Shown here one piece after another: positions 56,236 to 64,000 of a stretch of DNA of 64,000 bases (positions are counted from its first letter, which is position 1; the number at the start of each line of letters is the position of its first letter). Source of the DNA: Pithys albifrons albifrons (Eukaryota; Chordata; Aves; Passeriformes; Thamnophilidae); assembly GCF_047495875.1 (NCBI RefSeq), contig NC_092474.1, positions 9,424,501 through 9,488,500 on the forward strand, given 5' to 3'. A model generated the notes under the pieces. It searched no databases. It saw only the letters and a program-made list of their open reading frames with translations, and was not told the origin of the DNA. A program made the position numbers and the translations under genes.

Positions 56236-58757
56236 ATGTTCATCACGGTGAGATACGGAGGTATGTGGGGAAAGTTCTGGCCTTGCCTCAGCTCTGGGGC
56301 CAGACAGTCACCTTCACCACCCCCACAAGGGGCAGGGAGAGACACAGCACCCTGGTACACAGCAATGCCCAGTGGTTTGGGAACAGGCAGGAGAGCTCTG
56401 CCAGGGCACATCAGCATCCTGCACCTCACCTGTTTAAAGGAAGGGAGATCTATAACCCCAACACAATCATGGAAGAAAACCAACCCAGAAGAGCTGAGTT
56501 AATCACAGGGAGGGAGGCCAGAGGCAAAGGTAAGTTCCCAGCCTGGCAGCTCTGGGGAATCATTGCAGGGGGGCTTGTCCTGTTTCCCTAGGCACAACCA
56601 GAAAAACTGTGCGGCAGAGATGCCAGCTGCCAGCAGAGCTCCTCTGCTCCTGGCTCTGTGGGAAAGGTTTCCTGGCTCAAATCCTGCCCCTCAACTTCAG
56701 GGAGCAGGTATCTGTGGCTGGTAGGAGGGAATGAACAGCCCCTCTTCCTGACCTCGCCCAGTTGGCTGAGAGCCTTTGCCTGACCCCAGACACTCGTGTC
56801 TGAAGGCATCAGACACACACAGTCCTAAGCCTTTGCTCCCTCTGCTATTTGAATTGGATCCCCAGCTCTCACTACTGACACGTGTCAGCCTTGGGGATTT
56901 CTCAATTGTGACAAACTTGGTGAGAGTTCATGGCCAAAATATCCCCTGGTGACTCAGCCACAATCTCCAGCTCTTTCCCCTTGTGACTGGGACCAGCCTG
57001 TGGAAGGGGACTGGCAAGGACCAGCGCTCATTGCTTTTTCCTACTTGCGCTCAATGAAACTATGCTGAAGGACAGACACACTTGGTCAATGAGAACTATT
57101 TTCCCCAAATCAAAATGTTCATCTATCCCCTAGGCTAGGGCACTCCCAGCACCAACCACCAGCAGCCATGGCTGTAAAGCAGCAGCTCAAAGTCCTGTGA
57201 TCCTGCCTTTGCTGGTCACACAGTGGGCACTTCTGAGGCACCTGCTGTGCCTCCTGCCATGTCCATGGGGCCCCTGGATTTGGGGTGACTGCACTCATAT
57301 CTCAAGTCTCATTCTCTGTCTGCAGCCAACTGCCAAGTGATGCTGAACCTGCAGTGCTGTGTCCTGATCCTCACAACTCACCTGAAGAGGAAGTGTCAGT
57401 GCAGGCCTGAAGGTACGAGTGCTCCTGGGCAGGGGGCGCCAAGGGACCAGCACTCACCCAGTGAGAGCAGCAGAGGGTAACAAACAGGTCACATGGGAGT
57501 CACACAACATCCCAAAACACCAGGAAAGGGGCAGCAAACCTCCCCACCTCCAGACCTCAATAGATTCACCTCAAAGCATAAATTGCTAAGGAAAATAGCT
57601 CTAGACCCCACAGACTACTGCTGGCCACAGAGGGGCACACCTGGGCTTCCTTCACCTGTGTCTCCCCGTCCAGACTGCATCGATCTTCTGGATGAAATGG
57701 GCACTCTGATGAACCTCAGCAAAGTGGAAAATCCTGCAGCCGAATTCACCAGTAAATACCTACGGGAAAGGGAGCACTACATCCTCATCCGAGTCATCCG
57801 TAAGTTCCTTGTTGGGACAGCACAGCTCAGCCTCTGTGCCAAAAAGGGTCTGCTCTGGGTATGGGGGGGAGAGGGGCTTCAGCAGTCACTTGGACACAGC
57901 ACAGGAGCTCTGAGGAGGCAGAAGCCAGCTCAGGTGAAGCGCTAGAGCCAAATCTTTGTCTGAGGTAGCTGCTCTGTGGGACGAGGAACCTTTCCTGGGC
58001 AGAACCACTTGTACCAGTTACAAGCCTTCAGTTTGCAGCTAGGAGAGAGACTAAACCATTTCTCCCATTCTGCTGTCAGAAGAAGAAAACTCTGAAGCCA
58101 CCTGCTATGAATCCTTGTTAGAGGACCTGGAGAAACACTACCCTGACCTAACAGGTAAGAGCCAGACACCCAGAGAGGAGCCAGGGTTGCAACCATGGTT
58201 CCTCTTTACATCTCAGCCCTTTTAGAGCACCTGTGGGACTGTCCTCTGATCCCAGTTCAGGGCTGGTTATGGCTGTGGGCAGCAAATGCATTCAGGCAGC
58301 AAGGGAAGGGACAAGCAGAAGCCAGAGCTGGTTTGCAGAACCCTTCCTAGGTAGTGTGACAGCAGGGACCTGCTGCCCTTCTACCCCACAGCAGGCAGAA
58401 CCCTGCCCAGCTTGCCCCTTGGCAAAGAGGGAGTATTTCCTTGGAAGGAACAGGGAGGGAAGAACAGGAGAAACTGGTAAACCCAGAAGTCTCTCCCAGG
58501 CTTAGTCTCACAGGTTGGCAGTGCCTTGCTCAACATGCAAGGGGCAACTGACCAACACAGCAGAACACACAACTCTGGAGAGGGTTGGTCACTTCACAGA
58601 TCGGCTGCAGCAGCTCTCAGCAAAGACCCACAGGAGAGACCAGTGGAAGAAGGGATCCTTGCAGAGGAGGGCTCAGCCCCACACCAGCAACCAGCTAAGG
58701 AACAGAACCACCTCAAAGAGCAAGAGGAGCTCAGAGTTCAAGAACATCCCTAAATGA
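56236..58757 (+). CDS. C22orf15: C22orf15 orthologue (five exons)
   Basis: Function not established; the family also includes CXorf65. Exons: 56236-56260, 57326-57412, 57674-57799, 58080-58154 and 58600-58757. All borders are AG/GT with phase-1 junctions, giving 156 residues (human 148). The match to human C22orf15 runs throughout: the MFITVRYGGANCQVMLNLQC start for human MFIKVMFGAGCSVLVNTSC, THLKRK for AHLRQK, LREREHYILIRVI for LKERAIYVLVRII, CYESLLEDLEKHYPDL for RYESLLENLDDHYPEL, and LQQLSAKTHRRDQWKK for LRRLSGLSSVGHNWRK. The C-terminus is long, basic and Ser/Thr-rich. The last acceptor (TCACTTCACAG) was chosen because it alone gives this alignment. Exon 1 codes for only eight residues. Its place between VPREB3 and CHCHD10 is conserved. 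Confidence 0.92.
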
Positions 58758-58777
58758 GGAACAGACCCATTACACAT

Positions 58778-58808
58778 CACACACACACACACACACCCCC
58801 CCCCCTCA
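58778..58808. repeat. (CA)n/(C)n microsatellite
   Basis: A CA dinucleotide run of about 20 bp passes directly into about 10 C residues, just after the C22orf15 stop codon. Confidence 0.9.
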
Positions 58809-58809
58809 G

Positions 58810-60225
58810 ACACCACCAGGACTCAACCACCTGCCCAGCTGCTTATTCCCAGTTCAGCAAGAATCCCCTGCTTCTGAGATCCCCCTCCTGGCATCTCCTG
58901 CTCCTCAGAGGTTCACACCACCGCATCCAAAGCTGCACCCTTACAAACCAGGCAAATACAGCACCAGAAGCAGCTTCAAGGGGGTCACTCCTGTTCCCAT
59001 AGCATGGCCTGCACTCCCCAGTGACAAGAACCTGCACCTCCTTTCAACCTCCCTGCACCCACAGCCAGAGGAACACACACCCACATCACTCGATAGACCT
59101 GTTTTCCACACCATCACCACTCAAAGGCCTTCTAGAGACTGCCCACTGCAGTTACCAGGACAAATTGTTCCAGAAACAGCCAATCTCAACTGCAGCACTT
59201 TGCCAAGATGGCTCAAAGTCAGAACACACCTGCTGTAGGAATTTCTGAAGGTTCTCCTTAACAGCTTCTCCATCCAGACCAGCACACACCAACATCTAGT
59301 ATTTCTTAAAGGGAGTTAAACAACTGCAGAGTGGTCCCCCCCTGCTCATGCTGGGACAGTTCAGAACATGGAGCACTTTGGCTTTGACTCTCTGGCATTT
59401 ACTTTTTCCCTTGGCTATCTGTCAGAAGAGCACAAGGCATCCCTGGTAAGGCCAGGCACAGCTCAGGACATTGTCTACCGAGAACTTAGATTGTGACATT
59501 TAGAATGGGGCAGGACTTTCAACACCAGCCTCCAGTATCTGCTGGTAGCGTTTACCATCTAGACCTGGATTTCCTCATAGGTCCCAGCTAAGAACTTGTC
59601 CAATATTTAACAGTCAGAGGTTAATAGGCTCATTCTCCCATGAAAATGCATCGGTTAAGCATCTGAAAGTATCACAATTTCACTGCTGGGCCACTAAAAC
59701 TCCAGCTGAAGCCTAAAAATTCTCTTTTACACCAATGTGAAGAACAGGCTGCCCTGCTGGAGGCCAGTCTGAGGGCAGCACTCATGAGATTGTTCTGCCA
59801 AGGTGACTGTAAGAGGAAAGCAGCTCCAAACTTCACCTGGTGCCAGTGACCTTGAGGACATTGCATAACCTGCTAAAGCTTTTAAATAAGATCAGCCAAC
59901 TGTACCCAAGTCCCACAGCCAGACAGGTCACACTTTCTTAGCTCTGAGGTCAGAACAGCTCTTCAGGATGAGGATATCTATAGAAGAATAATTTGTTACT
60001 GAAAATACTATAGACACATCTTGGATTACCTTTCTCCAGCCCTTCCTCTGCCTGGAGGGCAGCCAGTGCAGCCTCAGCTGAGGTCTGGACCTCTTTCTGC
60101 CAAGTCATGTGGGCACCGTCCTTGCTAGGCTGCACCTCCTGTTTGCAGGGAATACACAGTTGTGCCTTGTCCTTTTCAGTGGCTGATAAAATTAACATTT
60201 TGGTCGCTTAATTTTAGCTTGAGAA
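58810..60225. other. C22orf15 3' flank / intergenic
   Basis: Probable 3' UTR and spacer. The first clear + strand AATAAA is at 60229-60234. A possible - strand exon (60030-60198) is discussed under findings; nothing else is recognised. Confidence 0.4.
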
Positions 60226-60228
60226 TTA

Positions 60229-60234
60229 AATAAA
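60229..60234 (+). terminator. Candidate C22orf15 poly(A) signal
   Basis: AATAAA on the + strand, about 1.5 kb past the stop codon and convergent with the CHCHD10 signal 34 bp away. Confidence 0.4.
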
Positions 60235-60267
60235 GAACATGCACAAGTATAGGTCCAAATAAATTCC

Positions 60268-60273
60268 TTTATT
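60268..60273 (-). terminator. CHCHD10 poly(A) signal
   Basis: AATAAA on the - strand, about 210 bp past the CHCHD10 stop. Confidence 0.75.
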
Positions 60274-60484
60274 TCTCTATAATAAATATAGCACTATCTG
60301 AATTCTGAAAATCCTCAGGTCCAACCATTCCTTTCCTTCCCTACTAGTTCAGAAGTGAATTACCACTAGAATACTCCTGTCTGGTCAGTGTGCTCCCTCC
60401 AGCTCATTCCCTGTCCGTCCTCCCACTCCCTGCAGATAGCAGGGCTCTACATCTTGATCCTCTTCCCTGCGAGGGGGAGATTCT

Positions 60485-61589
60485 TCACAGGAGAGCAGAA
60501 ACACCTACAGGGAAGAAGCATAAGTTCAGCATTAGGTACATGTTCCAGCAGCAGGAATTAAAAGCTCTCTTATCTAAGGTGACCAGAACAAGACGTAACT
60601 TCTGGCAACACCTTGTAACAAATGCAGCAGGAATTAAGGAATCAGCTAGGGAAATGCAGAAGACTTCCCACAGCAGCAAGAGAGGACCCTCTATGAGGGT
60701 ACCTACAGTTTCCCCACCTTCAGAAATATTATCACTTCTCCTGTCCTTTCCAGCTCCTTTTTGCCCTACAGGATACAGAAGAGGCAGAACTGCTACCTAC
60801 TTAAAGCCATGAAGAGCACTACAACCTCCTAAGTTCACTTCTGCAACCTTCAAACCATCTCAGGTGCTCTCCTGGCAGCAGTTCCCTCCTGCGAGGACAG
60901 GGCAAACTCACCGTTGTTATACTTGCACTGCTTCAGAGCCTCATTGAAGCCCTCGCACAGGGTCAGGTCTCGCTGGTTGGTAGCACATTCCAGGAACTGC
61001 TTTATCTCATAGTGGCAGGGTCCGAAGGGCGACTGCTGGTTCACGGGTTGCTGCGGACACGGGCCCGGTGAGGGGCGGCCCGGGGGCACCGTCGCCTCCT
61101 CCCCACGGCCCCGTCCCCTTGTCCCCTTCCCCGCGCGGCCCCCGGTGCCCTCTGCCCCCGCTCCCCGTCACCGCCGCCCCACGGCCACGGCCCGCCCGGG
61201 CTCGCCGCCCAAGGGCAGCCCAAGGGCAAAGCTCTGCGCGTACCGGGGCGGGCGCCGCCGCCTTGGCCGGCTCGGAGGAGGAGCCGCCGCTGAAGACGCC
61301 GGTGATGGCGCTGCCCACGACGTGTCCCACGGCGGAACCCACTGCCACGCCGGCCGCCGTGCTCGCCATCTGCGCCATCAGACCGGGCTGCGCCGGCTGT
61401 GCCGCGGGCGCCGCGACCGGGGCCGCTGGGGCCGGGCTGCGGAGAGAAGGGAGTCAGGAAGGGCGGCACGGGGGCAGCGTGCGGCGGTGTGCCCCGCCGT
61501 GCCGTGCCGTGCCGTGCCACGCCGCCAAAGTACCTGGCGGGCGCCGGTGCCGCCGCGGGCCGGGACACGCTCCGTCCACCGCGAGCCAT
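60485..61589 (-). CDS. CHCHD10: CHCHD10, mitochondrial twin CX9C protein
   Basis: Mitochondrial intermembrane-space protein of the MICOS-associated CHCHD2/CHCHD10 family. Exons: 61534-61589, 61244-61436, 60912-61050 and 60485-60504, phases consistent, 135 residues (human CHCHD10 142). Order: a basic Arg/Ser/Ala/Pro-rich N-terminus ([15 protein letters not shown]) serving as a targeting signal; a Pro/Ala linker; the conserved Ala/Gly-rich hydrophobic segment from about 39 to 68 ([20 protein letters not shown]); then the CHCH domain with two CX9C motifs (Cys95/105, Cys115/125). [10 protein letters not shown], the FGPC start and the short GVSALL end fit CHCHD10 (GHVMGSALTG, GLSSLP) better than CHCHD2. 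Synteny with C22orf15 agrees. Confidence 0.95.
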
Positions 61590-61890
61590 CCTCGCTCTGC
61601 TCTGCTTTGCGCCACCCGCCCCGCGCACCGCCTTAAGAAGCGCTGCCGTCACCACGTGACGCTGCGCGCATGCTCTATCAGGCTGCCGAAGCCGCGGCTC
61701 CGCCCCACTAAGGGAAGGTCGCTTCCCGTTCTACGCATGCGCAGAAAGAGAGGGCAGTGTCTCCGGGCCCCGCCCACCAACCTCCCCGCGAGGTGCGCGC
61801 GCCGGCGCTGCCCCGCCAGGGGGCGCGCGAGGCCCGCCCGGCCCACAGGGCTGAACGCGGGGGGGGGGGGGCGGACTGGAGGGGATCGCG
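61050..61890. promoter_or_regulatory. CpG island over CHCHD10 exons 1-2 and promoter
   Basis: Very G+C- and CpG-rich, covering exons 1-2 and about 300 bp upstream, with GCGCATGC motifs (ACTACGCATGCGCAG type, NRF1-like) near 61668 and 61733. It ends in a run of about 12 G residues at 61859. Confidence 0.8.
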
Positions 61891-61892
61891 GG

Positions 61893-62231
61893 ATCCTTCA
61901 ATCCCTGCATCCTTCAGTCCCTGCATCCTCAATCCCTGCATCCTTCAATCCCTGCATCCTTCACTCCCTGCATCCTCAGTCCCTGCATGCTTCAGTCCCT
62001 GCATCCTTCAATCCCTGCATCCTTCAGTCCCTGCATCCTTCAGTCCCTGCATCCTCTAATCACTGTATCCTTCAATCCCTGCATCCTCAATCCCTGCATC
62101 CTTCAATCCCTGCATCCTTCAGTCCCTGCATCCTCTAATCACTGTATCCTTCAATCCCTGCATCCTCAATCCCTGCATCCTTCAATCCCTGCATCCTTCA
62201 GTCCCTGCATCCTCTAATCACTGTATCCTTA
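61893..62231. repeat. Minisatellite, 15-16 bp ATCCTTCAATCCCTGC unit
   Basis: About 22 tandem units of TCCCTGCATCCTTCAA and variants (TCAGTCCC, TCTAATCACTGT). A higher-order block of about 85 bp, marked by the CTCTAATCACTGTATCC variant, repeats three times near 62053, 62133 and 62211. Confidence 0.93.
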
Positions 62232-62239
62232 ACAGGCCC

Positions 62240-62545
62240 CTGATCCCATCGAGTCTGAGCGTTCACCCAGCACTGCCAAGCCCACCAATAACCCGCATCC
62301 CCAGCTGCCACATCCACACGGTTTCTGAGCACCCGCAGGGACGCTGAGGCCACTGCCCCGCGCAGGCAGTGCCGGGGCTGGACAGCCGCTTTCAGTGAGG
62401 ATGTTTTCTAAATACCCAATTGTAACACACTCCCCCCCCGGCACAACTTGAGGCCGATTCTGCTTGTCCTGTAGCTTGTTACGTGGGAGAAACGGCTGCC
62501 CCCACGTCCCTCCATCCTCCTGTCGGAGCTGCACAGCAGGAGTGG
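62240..62545 (-). mobile_element. CR1 LINE 3' region (antisense)
   Basis: Matches antisense CR1 wording: 'cacccagcactgccaagccc', 'ctgagcacccgcagggacgctgaggcca', 'cggcacaacttgaggccgattctgcttgtcctgt', 'gttacgtgggagaaacggctg'. Confidence 0.85.
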
Positions 62546-62549
62546 TTTA

Positions 62550-64000
62550 TACTCGTGCGGTTTCTTCTGCCTCAGTAGCAGACACTGCCCACAGTTCTAC
62601 CCACTCCCCAGCTGGGCCTGACTTTGCTTTCAGTCTGTCCCACTACGCTGCCCTAGTCCAAATGGGGCATCAAACGCTTTCAGGGGCAAACTGGTCCCTC
62701 ACTGCGCCCAAACTCAGCACTGCAGGTGGGTGCAGCACTGCACCCACCATTTCTAGAGTCACCAGCCCTAATGTGGCTTCGAGGTTTCTGGGCTCCCACC
62801 ACTGGGTGAGGGCCATGACCACTGCAAAGCCCCCGAGCCTGTGCCAAGGGACAGAGCTCTGTGCAGTCCAGGAAGAGTGGGAACATGAGCAGGGAGCAGG
62901 CAGGGCAGGCAGGGGGGCACTGCAGGCAGGTGATGAGCTGCACCCAGCAACTCTCCTGTGAGGGTTAGTGCAGATGTGGTGACAAAGGACAGCTGCAAGG
63001 AGGGCAGTGTGGTGGCTTTGCAAATGCTCAGAGGGTGCTTCTCCAGGTGTGGAGCAGAGCAGGAAAGAGCATGAAGGTGCTTGTTGGGAATGAGCATGGA
63101 GATGGCCTCTGTTGCATGGGAGACGACGGGTGGAGGAGAGGTGGATAATGATGGACTGGAAGAGCAAAGATAGAGCCCTCCACAATTGGGGCAGAGAAAA
63201 GAGAGTGCCAGGGAGGAGCACAGGGAGGAATGATGTGGTCTAAGCCATTGGCCAGCACAACAATTTTTGCAGCAGCCCTCTGGATACAAAGCAGGAGATC
63301 AAGGAACACTTTGCAAGGCGTGGACATTGTTGGGCAGTAGGAATCCATAAAAAGATGATGATGAGCCCTCAAATCACAAACAGACAGGCTGGATGACGCC
63401 AGTTTTACCTTCAAACTAATTTCCTGACAATCATCTTCTCTGGCACCCTGCTGGTCTCCAGGGCCTCTGTGGGTCCATGTCTGCTCAGCATCTCTCCGGA
63501 ATGGGCCAGCTCCATCTTTGGATGTTCCTTATGCCCCAAGGAGTGAAAGGAATTTCCAAAACTGAGAAGGATCCAGAAGTTGTCCAGGAAAAAAAATCCC
63601 AGCTCCAGGGCTGTGTTCGTATATTCAGCACATTATGAAAACCAGCTCTTTGGGCTGGTTCATTGACTGGCAGGAATTAGAGAGCTAAGTCACTGCAGGA
63701 CTGGCAATTAGCTGCTGTGTAAGTGTTTTTGTAGAGTCAAGTTTCCAGCACGAGGGGAAGAGAAAAGCGTTTGTAAAGCAAGCTGCCCCCTCTGCGCAGG
63801 AGCTGGGCGGGCGGGGGGAGCTGCAGCTCCTGAGGAAAGAAAGGGATCGTGCCTCAAACAAACACCACTTTGGTCTCCTCTTCTGAGGGGTAACACCCCC
63901 AAATCCTTCCTCCCACAGCGCCTGCCCCAGGAGCTGTGCATTTCTGCTTTCAGCTGGAACAGCAGTGTTTTACATCCGGCATTTGCCTGTTTTCTTCCAC
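62550..64000. other. Intergenic, no gene recognised
   Basis: No exon, RNA gene or repeat that I can support. In mammals MMP11 would follow CHCHD10, but no metalloproteinase exon is visible before the window ends. Confidence 0.5.

Noticed and set aside
61068..62138. A 356-codon + strand frame through the CHCHD10 CpG island and minisatellite
   Set aside because: It is antisense to real CHCHD10 exons and then translates the tandem repeat (repeating Ser-Leu-His-Pro words); no gene evidence.
61893..62231. Regularly spaced repeats that might suggest a CRISPR array
   Set aside because: Units are contiguous with no unique spacers, and the DNA is plainly vertebrate; it is a minisatellite.

Overview
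The window is vertebrate, almost certainly avian, genomic DNA carrying the immunoglobulin lambda light-chain (IGL) locus and its conserved flanks. Three things point to a bird: CR1-type LINE fragments, one J-C pair fed by a long array of V copies that mostly lack leaders, and avian-style V frameworks (an [14 protein letters not shown]1 and the CG.WDSSS type of CDR3). I cannot name the species; a member of Neoaves or a passerine is only a guess.

Layout. (1) 260-1982, + strand: last four exons of a GPI-anchored carbonic anhydrase (CA15-like). (2) 2.24-12.17 kb: intergenic, with minisatellites, CR1 pieces and AT-rich islands; it is the positional counterpart of the chicken interval holding the light-chain enhancer and hypermutation-targeting elements. 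(3) 12.3-48.6 kb, all on the - strand: IGLC (one exon), a J-C intron with a 0.6 kb TA-rich tract, one IGLJ with a textbook 12-RSS, then V1 to V5. Each of these five has an octamer/TATA-like promoter, an intact 46-nt leader exon, an open V exon and a 23-RSS. About 28 further V copies and five smaller relics follow, none on the + strand. (4) 49.6-51.9 kb, - strand: a four-exon VPS29-like retromer gene. (5) 52.4-53.4 kb, - strand: VPREB3. (6) 56.2-58.8 kb, + strand: a five-exon C22orf15 orthologue. (7) 60.3-61.6 kb, - strand: CHCHD10 with a CpG-island promoter, followed by a 15-16 bp minisatellite and a CR1 fragment. The VPREB3-C22orf15-CHCHD10 order matches the human 22q11.23 flank of IGL.

How it works together. 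IGLJ (12-spacer) can join any of the 23-spacer V genes under the 12/23 rule. The V copies without leaders would serve as gene-conversion donors, as in chicken. The unusual point is that five V genes, not one, look complete, and their heptamers differ: only V4 has the consensus CACAGTG, while J-proximal V1 has CATAGTG. The array grew by duplication of units of about 2.7 kb that carry a CR1 fragment. V2/V3 are a very recent duplication, and V1 shares an apparently identical stretch of about 195 bp with a copy 16 kb away, which looks like recent conversion.
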